From Natrialba taiwanensis DSM 12281 (GTDB taxonomy: Archaea > Halobacteriota > Halobacteria > Halobacteriales > Natrialbaceae), in NCBI RefSeq assembly GCF_000337595.1, contig NZ_AOIL01000012.1, forward strand, positions 181,543 to 245,542: 64,000 bases of DNA, in the 5' to 3' direction. A program made the position numbers and the translations under genes. Position 1 is the first letter of the stretch, and each line of letters starts with the position of its first letter. The notes beneath the pieces were generated by a model that did not search any database, was not told the origin of the DNA, and saw nothing but the letters and a program-made list of their open reading frames with translations. Shown one piece after another: positions 26,318-34,374 of the stretch.

Positions 26318-27256
26318 ATGAACGACGAGCGCTGGACCGCCCTCAGAACTCAGTGTGAAACGCTCGACCCCGGCACTGAACTCGAGACACCGGTCTCGGA
26401 CCGTCGGTTCAGCGTCGTCCGAACCGCCGGTGATCGGATCGCCGTCCGCTTCGAGGACAGCGGCGAGGAACGCCCGCTCTGGCGCGACCAGCTCGACGTG
26501 TTCATCGACCAACTTGCAAACACCCAGGTCGCCGTCGCCGACCTCCAGCCGAGCGTCGAACCCTACGCCGTCATCGTCACGCTCGCCCCCGAGTTCACCG
26601 TCGCGGACGACGCGATCGTCTCCGATCCCGAGGACGCCGTCGCCGGCGAGAGCCCGTTTCTGGTCTCCGCGGTCGAGGCGCGAACCCAGCCCGAACGCGT
26701 GCACGACGACGCGCTGTTGCTCGCCGCGGTGCTCGATGAACTCGACGATATCGACGACGCGGCCGATCCCTCGTCGCTCGAGACGGACCCACTGACAGAC
26801 CTGTACGTCCTCTCCTCGGACGTGCAACGAGGCACGGATCGGCTCCGCGGATCGGCGCGGGACGCATTGCTCGACAGACTGGGGCCGGATCAGGAGCTTC
26901 ACGGCCGGTACGGGACCGTTCGCCGAACAGTTCGCGAGCGCCGGCGGCCGCTGGACGAGGAGACGGTGTTCGATGCCCTCGACGAGTACGAGATCCCGCG
27001 CGAGTGGATCCTCGGGATCGATCCGGAGAAACTCGACGTGGTCCTCTCGGTGACCGATCTCACCGCCGAGGAGGTCTACGAGACTCGCGAGAGCGTCTAT
27101 GTGCAGAAAACGAACGTCGACGAGGACGAAAAGTACTCGCGGCTCCAGGGGCTCATCGATCAGGTCGCCGCACTCGAGGGCGAGGAAGGCGAGTCCATTC
27201 GCGAGGAGTTAGACGAGATCGAAACGCGACTCGAGGCCGCGCTCGCGAGCGACTGA
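26318..27256 (+). CDS. Conserved protein of unknown function
   Basis: A 312-residue acidic protein. Starts MNDERWTALRTQCETLDPGTE; ends in a coiled-coil-like acidic helix. Between them are an alpha/beta region and a segment IPREWILGIDPEKLDVVLS. No motif known to me. ATG 26318 is preferred over an in-frame ATG at 26120 because sequence before 26318 has non-coding character and a high A/T content. Ends at a convergent AzlD gene. Confidence 0.65.
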   Translation: MNDERWTALRTQCETLDPGTELETPVSDRRFSVVRTAGDRIAVRFEDSGEERPLWRDQLDVFIDQLANTQVAVADLQPSVEPYAVIVTLAPEFTVADDAIVSDPEDAVAGESPFLVSAVEARTQPERVHDDALLLAAVLDELDDIDDAADPSSLETDPLTDLYVLSSDVQRGTDRLRGSARDALLDRLGPDQELHGRYGTVRRTVRERRRPLDEETVFDALDEYEIPREWILGIDPEKLDVVLSVTDLTAEEVYETRESVYVQKTNVDEDEKYSRLQGLIDQVAALEGEEGESIREELDEIETRLEAALASD

Positions 27257-27292
27257 GGTGGATCGTAGCGAGCGGCCGGCGGTCGGGGAGGC

Positions 27293-27604
27293 TCACACGC
27301 CGCGGAAGAGAAGGACGGCCGCCACGCCGGAGACGAGTGCGAGAAGCACGTTTTCGGTCCGCCAGGCGACGAGAAGCGCCACCGCGCCAGCACCCCACTC
27401 GGGCGGGCCAGCACGGGCCAACTCGGGACCGACGATCGAAACGATGATCGCGCCGGGGAGCACCGCGAGGCCGGCTTCGGCGTACTCCGGTACCTCGATG
27501 CGACTAAGCAGCCACAAGCCGCCCGCTTTCGTGATGTAGGTCACGGCGCTCATCCCGAGAATGACCGCGACGACGGATGGCGTGAGGTGCAATTCAGGCA
27601 GCAA
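27293..27604 (-). CDS. azlD: AzlD-type branched-chain amino acid transporter subunit
   Basis: A roughly 103-residue membrane protein with three hydrophobic segments that matches AzlD, the small partner of AzlC in branched-chain amino acid export. It begins at a TTG at 27604 that overlaps the end of azlC; the GLLPELHLTPSVVAVILGM segment marks the N-terminus. A downstream Met inside the first helix is an alternative start. Confidence 0.75.
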   Translation of the reverse strand: MLPELHLTPSVVAVILGMSAVTYITKAGGLWLLSRIEVPEYAEAGLAVLPGAIIVSIVGPELARAGPPEWGAGAVALLVAWRTENVLLALVSGVAAVLLFRGV

Positions 27605-28328
27605 CCCGGACCACCTCCGCGAAACACCCGGCGAGCCCGCCGAGTAGAATGTACCACCGGCCCGGCAGGACGGACGCGGCCCCGATTGCAACGCCGAACG
27701 CAGCCACCCAGGGGAGAAGCCGTGATCGTCCATCCCACAACTCGACCGCGATCGCGATGAAAACCGCCGTGAGTGCGAAATCGAGCCCGTATCGGGCGGG
27801 GTCGCCGATAGCCGCACCGGAAACCGCACCGACGACCGTCGCGCTGATCCAGAAGATCCAGATCGCCAATCCGCTGCCGAGGAGGAACGCACCCCGCCGA
27901 CTTCCGGATCTGAACTCTCCCATCGTCAACGCCCAGTTCTCGTCGGCGGTAAAGAACACGCTTCCGTAGGATTGCAGCGGTGACAACCGACTAAACCACG
28001 GTTGGAGTGCCGCCCCCATTAAGACGTATCGGAGGTTCACGATGAACGTCGTGGCGACAATGGTGCCGACGGGGATCGGATGCGCCCAGAGTTCGATCGC
28101 GATCAGCTGTGCGGCCCCCGCGAGGACAGTCGCACTCATGAACGCGGCCTCCGCGACGGTTACCCCCGCTTGAGCGGCCAACACGCCGAAGGCGATTCCG
28201 TATCCGGCGACGCTGAGCGCGATCGGGATACACTCGATAAACCCCTCGCGAACCCCCGTCATCGAGAAGTGCATCGTCCGATCAGCGCGTTCACTTTCAG
28301 TTGGCGAGTCGGACGTCTCAGTACTCAT
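27594..28328 (-). CDS. azlC: AzlC family branched-chain amino acid transporter subunit
   Basis: A 244-residue membrane protein, the large subunit of AzlCD-type exporters. Conserved N-terminal segment FIECIPIALSVAGYGIAFGVLA and later loops MGAALQPWF and FFTADENWAL fit the family; about six helices. It overlaps azlD by a few bases. Between its ATG (28328) and the HTH gene are about 115 bases on the same strand, so the HTH gene may be a regulator in the same transcript or nearby. Confidence 0.85.
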   Translation of the reverse strand: MSTETSDSPTESERADRTMHFSMTGVREGFIECIPIALSVAGYGIAFGVLAAQAGVTVAEAAFMSATVLAGAAQLIAIELWAHPIPVGTIVATTFIVNLRYVLMGAALQPWFSRLSPLQSYGSVFFTADENWALTMGEFRSGSRRGAFLLGSGLAIWIFWISATVVGAVSGAAIGDPARYGLDFALTAVFIAIAVELWDGRSRLLPWVAAFGVAIGAASVLPGRWYILLGGLAGCFAEVVRVAA

Positions 28329-28444
28329 CGAACCACATCCACGAACCGTCGGTCCTGTGATACTTGATCGAAGCTGGCATACTCTCGTCCAGCGTCGAAA
28401 CCCACCTAAAGACTCGGAGAACTCGAGCTCTCCCGGCAGAACGG

Positions 28445-28795
28445 CTAATCCCGCAGGGCCTGCGCTTCGATGATGTCTCGGATCAGTGTTTCGCCGCGCT
28501 GGCTCAGGGAATACGTTCCGTTGTCGCTATAGAGTAACCCGAACCCGTCCAACCGCCGGAGGTGATAGTTAAATTTCCCCTTGTCCTCGATCGATGCCGA
28601 TTCCCGAAGCGTCGTGTACGAGATCGGCTCCGACCGGTTGTACAACACGGTGAGAATTTCCAGTCGAATCGTGTTTGAGAGGACTGCTAACGCATCGGTG
28701 ACGGTTTCGAGCTCGTTCGTTTCCAGCGAGCGCTCGGCGATCGGCGGTTCGTGAGCGGCGTGGTTCTCTGAACAGAGCCAGTGCGGAATCGCCAT
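28445..28795 (-). CDS. ArsR-type winged-helix transcriptional regulator
   Basis: A 116-residue regulator with the ArsR-like winged helix: ALAVLSNTIRLEILTVLYNR, then FNYHLRRLDGFGLL and a wing. A TATA element TTTATA (minus strand) at 28820-28825 is 25-30 bases before ATG 28795, consistent with a leaderless message and this start. Upstream of azlC on the same strand, hence a candidate local regulator; ligand unknown. Confidence 0.8.
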   Translation of the reverse strand: MAIPHWLCSENHAAHEPPIAERSLETNELETVTDALAVLSNTIRLEILTVLYNRSEPISYTTLRESASIEDKGKFNYHLRRLDGFGLLYSDNGTYSLSQRGETLIRDIIEAQALRD

Positions 28796-28819
28796 ACTCG
28801 ATCGATCAGGCCCTGTGAG

Positions 28820-28825
28820 TATAAA
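28820..28825 (-). promoter_or_regulatory. TATA box of the ArsR-type gene
   Basis: TTTATA on the minus strand, 25-30 bases before the ATG at 28795. It supports that start over the in-frame ATG at 28852. Confidence 0.6.
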
Positions 28826-28871
28826 CCTCATTACGGCTTCCCGAAGGAACACATTGCTTCGTCAGCCGCCG

Positions 28872-30869
28872 TTACCTCGCTTCGCCGACTCGCCGCTCGA
28901 GAAAGTCCGCGAGCAGTTCGAACGTCCGAAGCTGCTGGCGCTGGTCGGTCGAGGCGTGGCCTTCCTCACCGAGTTCGCGATACTCGATGCTGCCGGCGGG
29001 GCTGGTCTCGTAACCCAGCGACTCGAGTTCGTCGCGGAACAGTCGGGCCTGCGAGACGGGGACCCGGCTGTCGTTGACGCCGTGGACCATCAGGAGCGGA
29101 GCCGCGAGGTTGTCGGCGTGGGTGATCGGCGAGCGCTCCTCGTACAGGTCGGGATTCTCCGCGGGCGTGCCGAGGTACTTCTCCATGAGTTCGGTGCGAT
29201 AGTGGGGCATCGTCGTCTCGTACTGCTCCTCGAGATCGGTCAGCCCGATCCAGGCGATGGCCGCGTCGTACAGGTCGGGATACTGGACCGCTTGCCAGTA
29301 CGCCGAGTACCCCCCGTAGGACCCGCCGAAGACGACGACGCGGTCGGGATCGAGCCACTCCCGCGTTTCGAGGACGTGCTCCGCGGCCGTCGCCACGTCG
29401 CCCTGTTCGGCCCCGCCCCAGTCGTCGAGCAGGTGCTCGACGAACTCGCGGCCGCGGCCGGTCGAGCCGCGGTAATTGACCTGTAACACCGAAAAGCCCT
29501 GTTGGACCAGCACCTGGGTGTAGAGATTAAAGGATTTCTCGTCGCGGGCCCGCGGCCCACCGTGGGGATTGACGACGAGCGGCGACGGTCGCTCCCCGGA
29601 GTCGTACAGCAGGGCTCCGATTTCGAGTTCGGTCGTCGGTTCGTGGTCGACTGCCGCGGCGGGTGTCTCGGGGACGCCGTCGGATCGGACCGTGATGTAC
29701 TCCGCGTCGGCGAACTCGTCGGGAGCGAACGGGCCGTATTCGGCTTCGAGAAGCGTCTCGAACATGTCCGTTTCGAGGTCGTAGGCGAGCAGTTCCGGTC
29801 GGCTGGTCGGGCTGGTGTGCTGGAGCAGGAGCCGATTCTCGTCGATGCTCACGCCGCGTCGGCCGGGGTGGCCGACAGTCGTCACGCCCGCGGGCACGTC
29901 GAGTTCGCGGCCGTCGCCGCTTGCCACGTCGTAGACGACGGGGACCGTCTGCGCGTCGCGGGTGCGAAGGGCGAGAAATCGGTCGTCGGGGAGAAACGCC
30001 ACTGCGGACTCCTCGAATTCGCCGTCGCCGTACCAGGTGACTGTGGCGTCGCCGTCGGTATCGATGTCTGTTCCGGCATCGGCACCGACACCGACACCGG
30101 CACCGGCACTGGTGTCCTCGAACGTCACAATCCCGGCTCGTCCGAGGTCCGGCGTGTTGTCGATGACGAGCAGGTGAGTCGAGTTCCCGTCCGGGTCTCC
30201 GCGTTCGGTTCCGTCCTCGCCGCCGTTACCGTGACCGTCCCCGCCACTGCTCCACGCGACCGGAAACGACTCCGCGCCCACCTCGCCGAGGTCCAGGTTT
30301 CGCGGCTCGGAGCCATCGGCGTTTGCGACGTACACGTCAAGATTGTCGAAGTCGTCCGTCTCGTTGGTCGCGTACGCGATTCGGTCGTCACTCGGCGAGA
30401 ACAACGGATTTCTGGCGGCTCGTTCGTAGTCGGTGAGCTTGCTGAACTCGTCGGCGGGACGGTCGTAGCGGTAGACGTTCATTTGGCCGTCCTTGTTCGT
30501 GTTGACCAGGAGCGTCTCGCCGTCAGCACTGACATCTTGCAGCGTCGCCTGGCCGTCGAGTTCAACGACGGACTCGACCGTCCCGTCACGGCTGAGTGCG
30601 TAGATATCGTTTTGCTCGTCGCCGCCGTCGTCGCGGTGGAAGAACACGCGGTCACCGTCGGCGTCCCAGCGGAGAAACCAGCGGGCGTTGCGCGGGACGT
30701 CGCCGTCTGACCACCGTTCGTATTCGCCGGTTTCGGTGTCGAGGACGTGGAGTTCGTTGCATCCGGTGGTGTCATAGTAGAACGCGACATCGCGGCCGTC
30801 CGGGGAGAGGGTCGGGTGGGCGATCGTCGGAAGTGATGCCAGGGCTTCGAGCGGGTCCGTCTCGTCCAT
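28872..30869 (-). CDS. S9-family prolyl oligopeptidase (dipeptidyl/acylaminoacyl type)
   Basis: A 665-residue serine peptidase. N-terminal beta-propeller (about residues 15-390) and C-terminal alpha/beta hydrolase. Catalytic residues: Ser in GGSYGGYSAY, Asp in HGVNDSRVP, His in GEEGHAS. A low-complexity G/A/D/T run (about 30055-30118) is inserted in the propeller. Start taken at 30869 (MDETDPLE); 30884 is a possible alternative five codons upstream. Cytoplasmic by lack of signal. Confidence 0.9.
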   Translation of the reverse strand: MDETDPLEALASLPTIAHPTLSPDGRDVAFYYDTTGCNELHVLDTETGEYERWSDGDVPRNARWFLRWDADGDRVFFHRDDGGDEQNDIYALSRDGTVESVVELDGQATLQDVSADGETLLVNTNKDGQMNVYRYDRPADEFSKLTDYERAARNPLFSPSDDRIAYATNETDDFDNLDVYVANADGSEPRNLDLGEVGAESFPVAWSSGGDGHGNGGEDGTERGDPDGNSTHLLVIDNTPDLGRAGIVTFEDTSAGAGVGVGADAGTDIDTDGDATVTWYGDGEFEESAVAFLPDDRFLALRTRDAQTVPVVYDVASGDGRELDVPAGVTTVGHPGRRGVSIDENRLLLQHTSPTSRPELLAYDLETDMFETLLEAEYGPFAPDEFADAEYITVRSDGVPETPAAAVDHEPTTELEIGALLYDSGERPSPLVVNPHGGPRARDEKSFNLYTQVLVQQGFSVLQVNYRGSTGRGREFVEHLLDDWGGAEQGDVATAAEHVLETREWLDPDRVVVFGGSYGGYSAYWQAVQYPDLYDAAIAWIGLTDLEEQYETTMPHYRTELMEKYLGTPAENPDLYEERSPITHADNLAAPLLMVHGVNDSRVPVSQARLFRDELESLGYETSPAGSIEYRELGEEGHASTDQRQQLRTFELLADFLERRVGEAR

Positions 30870-30983
30870 GTTCTTCGTGTGCATGTACCGTTCTAGTTGC
30901 TTAATTGTTAGCAATCGAACTGGTGATCGAGACGGGGGCAGACCCCACAAACCCTTTTGGCCATCAGTGCCGTACGTCGAATC

Positions 30984-31631
30984 ATGTACGTGCGGGACGC
31001 GAAAAACAGGGAAGAGGTCTGGCTGCTCGATCATATCGAGTCGATGGGGCTCGACGACACGGCGTTCCGCTCGCGCGACTACGTTGTCGCCGTGGACGAA
31101 GAGTCCGGGGAAAAGGCCGGGTTCGGCCGGATACGAATCCACAAGGATCACAGCGGGACCGATACAGGCGAGAGCGACGACGGTGACGGTAACGAGACTG
31201 GGGCGGCCCGAGAGGAGCCTGCCGAAGTCTGCGAACTGACCAGCATCGGCGTGCTCGAGTCCTGGCGCGGGCAGGGCGTCGGCGCTCACGTCATCGAACG
31301 ACTGATCGAGTACGCCAGCGACGAGGGGTTCGAAACGGTCTACTCGCTGACCGGCGAGAGCGCCTACTTGGCCCAGTTCAGCTTTCGGCGAATCGAAGAG
31401 TCGCAACTCCCGGCGGTCCTGCAGGAGCGCCTCTCGGAGAAACGCGACCGAACCGATCCTGATGCCGTCGCACTCGCTATCGATGTCGACCAATTCCGGA
31501 TGCCGGACCGCCTTCGAGAGGCGTTCAAACGTGCACCAGAAGGCCGGTCGACGGCCTCGGACGACGACTCCGCTGAGGACTTCGGGATCGATCCTGACTC
31601 GGCGACCTACAAGTACGATACCGGACGGTAG
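30984..31631 (+). CDS. GNAT family N-acetyltransferase
   Basis: A 215-residue acyltransferase. The acetyl-CoA loop reads SWRGQGVGAHVIERL, preceded by CELTSIGVLE strand; these are motif A of GNAT. A D/S/E/T-rich insert (HSGTDTGESDDGDGNETG) separates the first strands from motif A. Acceptor unknown. ATG 30984 (MYVRDAKN) is preferred. Confidence 0.85.
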   Translation: MYVRDAKNREEVWLLDHIESMGLDDTAFRSRDYVVAVDEESGEKAGFGRIRIHKDHSGTDTGESDDGDGNETGAAREEPAEVCELTSIGVLESWRGQGVGAHVIERLIEYASDEGFETVYSLTGESAYLAQFSFRRIEESQLPAVLQERLSEKRDRTDPDAVALAIDVDQFRMPDRLREAFKRAPEGRSTASDDDSAEDFGIDPDSATYKYDTGR

Positions 31632-31856
31632 TCACGGCTGTCGATCGAACCCGTGGCGGAACGCAACCCATGCGATCGCGCTCACGCCGAGAATCGGCGG
31701 CAGAATCACGAACCCCCACAGTGGATCGAGTCCCCACCAGATCAGGATGACGAGATAGAAGAGTCCGATCAGGAGAAACGGAAGCACGTACAGCGCCGCT
31801 CGACGCCGATTACGCGGTTCATCGGTTGTCGACTGTGGCGGAAGCGACGACCCCAT
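31632..31856 (-). CDS. Small two-helix membrane protein
   Basis: A 74-residue protein with a polar N-terminus (residues 1-18) and two hydrophobic segments (about 22-42 and 47-66). Its stop codon is back to back with the stop of the GNAT gene. The compact WW-GLDPLWGF loop is typical of small haloarchaeal membrane proteins. Function unknown. Confidence 0.6.
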   Translation of the reverse strand: MGSSLPPQSTTDEPRNRRRAALYVLPFLLIGLFYLVILIWWGLDPLWGFVILPPILGVSAIAWVAFRHGFDRQP

Positions 31857-32074
31857 ACCGGTGATTCAGTCACGGAAGGCAAAAACGGATGTGGCGATCA
31901 TATTGAAAGTCACGAATTCAAATAGGGCCGAGAGCGAGGACTCTGAGACGGGCGTAATACGACACCGATCTGAGTGCCACACGGCGGTGGGTGCAGATAC
32001 TGAAACGGGCACGAAAACGGATATCCGCGCAGAAAGCAATACAAACACAGACGCAGAGATGGACAGGGATACCC

Positions 32075-32356
32075 ATGGATACTGACGATACGACCCGCGT
32101 CTGGCTCGTCGAACGCACCTACTCGGACGACGAACTCAACCTCATCATCCTGGTGTACGCCACGACGGACGGACGCCACTACCACCGTCGAGAACGCGCG
32201 CTTCCGAGTTTTACGGGACCGGCTCGCGAGACGAAAGCCGGACTCGCAGTGACGGCCGACGAGCTCGGAACGGTCGATGACCACTCAACGCGAGAGCGCT
32301 ACGCCGCCGAAGCCACACGTGTCGCCGAAGAACACGACCCCGATGACGCTATTTAG
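32075..32356 (+). CDS. Small acidic protein, unknown function
   Basis: A 93-residue protein (MDTDDTTRVWLVERTY start) with strand-rich first half and a charged helical end. ATG 32075 is chosen because the upstream sequence reads as a D/T/E-rich repeat in the -1 frame and is unlikely to belong. No family recognised. Codon use matches coding neighbours. Confidence 0.6.
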   Translation: MDTDDTTRVWLVERTYSDDELNLIILVYATTDGRHYHRRERALPSFTGPARETKAGLAVTADELGTVDDHSTRERYAAEATRVAEEHDPDDAI

Positions 32357-32521
32357 GACCGATCTCGTTCGCAACGGCGAGCACTCCGATCCGACTGGCT
32401 GTCGAGACGCGCAGTCGAACGAACTCGATCAACGACGGCCGCGCCCGGTCGGCTCGCTATTCGATGGCAAACAAGGCGCGTTCATCAACCTTCAAGCCCT
32501 GCCCGGTCGACGGTATTCATA

Positions 32522-34204
32522 ATGTTCGATCCCGACGAACTCGAGGAGATCCGCGCCGGACGGGACGACTGGCAGGAGACGGAGGTCGACCCGATCCTCG
32601 ACCGATTCGGTGAACGCCAGGAGACGTTCACGACGGATACGGGCGGTCAGGAGGTCGATCGCCTCTATACGCCCGCCGACGTGGCCGACCTCGATTACCA
32701 GGACGATCTCGGCTATCCGGGCGAGCCACCCTATACACGCGGCGTCTACTCGACCGGCTATCGTGGCCGACTGTGGACCATGCGCCAGTACGCCGGCTTC
32801 TCGACGCCGGCGGACACCAATGAACGCTATCACTACCTGCTCGATCAGGGCCAGACCGGGCTCTCGATGGCCTTCGACCTCCCGACGCAGATGGGCTACG
32901 ACTCCGACGCGGACATGGCCGCCGGCGAGGTCGGGAAGGCCGGCGTTGCCATCGACTCACTCGCGGACATGGAGACCGTCTTCGACGGCATCCCGCTGGA
33001 CGAAGTCTCGACCTCGATGACTATCAACGCGCCCGCGTCCGTCCTGCTCGCGATGTACATCGCCGTCGGCGACCAGCAGGGCGTCGACCGCGAGGAGCTT
33101 CGGGGCACCATCCAGAACGACCTCCTCAAGGAGTACATCGCCCGCAACACCTACATCTACCCGCCCGAACCCTCGATGCGGATCATCACGGATATCTTCG
33201 AGTTCTGCGCCGAGGAAACGCCGAAGTTCAACACCATCTCCATTTCGGGCTACCACATCCGCGAGGCCGGATCGACGGCCGCCCAAGAACTCGCCTTCAC
33301 CCTGGGGAACGGCATCGAGTACGTCGAGGCGGCGATCGAGGCCGGTCTGGACGTCGACGAGTTCGCGCCGCAGCTCTCTTTCTTCTTCAACGGGCACAAC
33401 AACATCTTCGAGGAGGTAGCGAAGTTCCGCGCCGCCCGCCGAATGTGGCACGACATCATGGACGAGCGCTTCGACGCGCAGAACCCCAAATCGAAGCAGC
33501 TCAAGTTCCACACCCAGACGGCGGGCTCGATGCTGACGGCCCAGCAGATCGAAAACAACGTCGTCCGGGTGGCCTACCAGGCCCTCGCCGCGGTGCTCGG
33601 CGGGACCCAGAGTCTGCACACCAACGGCAAGGACGAGGCGCTGGCGCTGCCGACCGAGGAGTCCGTCCGGACCGCGCTACGCACCCAGCAGATCCTCGCC
33701 CACGAGTCGGGTGCGGCAGATACCATCGACCCGCTCGCGGGCAGCTACTACGTCGAATCGCTGACCGACGACGTCGAGGAATCGGCCTACGAGATTCTGG
33801 ACGAAGTCGACAGCCGCGGCGGGATGTTAGATGCCGTTGAACAGCAGTGGGTCCAGCGCCAGATCCAGGACACCGCCTTCGACCGCCAGAAGGAAATCGA
33901 GGACAACGAGCGGATCATCGTCGGCGTCAACGAGTTCGAGGTCGACGAAGACCCCGAGATGGACGTCCAGGAGGTCACCGAAGAGGACGAACGACGACAG
34001 ATCGACAACGTCGAGTCCGTCCGCGAGGATCGGGACGGGGAAACCGTCGACGCGGCGCTCGAATCCCTGCGCGAGGCCGCACGAGACGGAGACAACCTCA
34101 TGCCGTACATCATCGAGGCGGTGAAGGCGTACGCGACGGTCGGCGAAATCTGTAACGTCCTCCGTGACGAGTTCGGGGAATATCAACCCGGCAGTGCGGT
34201 GTAG
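32522..34204 (+). CDS. mcmA: Methylmalonyl-CoA mutase, large catalytic subunit
   Basis: A 560-residue B12-dependent mutase that converts methylmalonyl-CoA to succinyl-CoA. The TIM-barrel signature is clear: [16 protein letters not shown], then [17 protein letters not shown] and [15 protein letters not shown], and [13 protein letters not shown] near the end. The B12-binding domain is not part of this polypeptide, as in other archaea where it is separate. Epimerase is 3.1 kb downstream on the same strand, both used in propionyl-CoA assimilation or the haloarchaeal methylaspartate cycle. Confidence 0.95.
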   Translation: MFDPDELEEIRAGRDDWQETEVDPILDRFGERQETFTTDTGGQEVDRLYTPADVADLDYQDDLGYPGEPPYTRGVYSTGYRGRLWTMRQYAGFSTPADTNERYHYLLDQGQTGLSMAFDLPTQMGYDSDADMAAGEVGKAGVAIDSLADMETVFDGIPLDEVSTSMTINAPASVLLAMYIAVGDQQGVDREELRGTIQNDLLKEYIARNTYIYPPEPSMRIITDIFEFCAEETPKFNTISISGYHIREAGSTAAQELAFTLGNGIEYVEAAIEAGLDVDEFAPQLSFFFNGHNNIFEEVAKFRAARRMWHDIMDERFDAQNPKSKQLKFHTQTAGSMLTAQQIENNVVRVAYQALAAVLGGTQSLHTNGKDEALALPTEESVRTALRTQQILAHESGAADTIDPLAGSYYVESLTDDVEESAYEILDEVDSRGGMLDAVEQQWVQRQIQDTAFDRQKEIEDNERIIVGVNEFEVDEDPEMDVQEVTEEDERRQIDNVESVREDRDGETVDAALESLREAARDGDNLMPYIIEAVKAYATVGEICNVLRDEFGEYQPGSAV

Positions 34205-34374
34205 GCAGAAGCCGCTATTAGGCGGGAGTAATCCCCGTTTAGGTATCGTCGTCTCCCCGCCGCGCTCGAACGTGAGCGCCGCGTTTCGGAGCCAATACGC
34301 GATTGACCCGCAAATTCGAAGGAACGGTCGCTGTTGTTTATCCAATCACCAGCCGACGCGGTGGTGAGTGCACA

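Noticed and set aside
30870..31493. N-terminal extension of the S9 peptidase frame
   Set aside because: The extension is antisense to the GNAT gene; conserved peptidase sequence begins near 30869.
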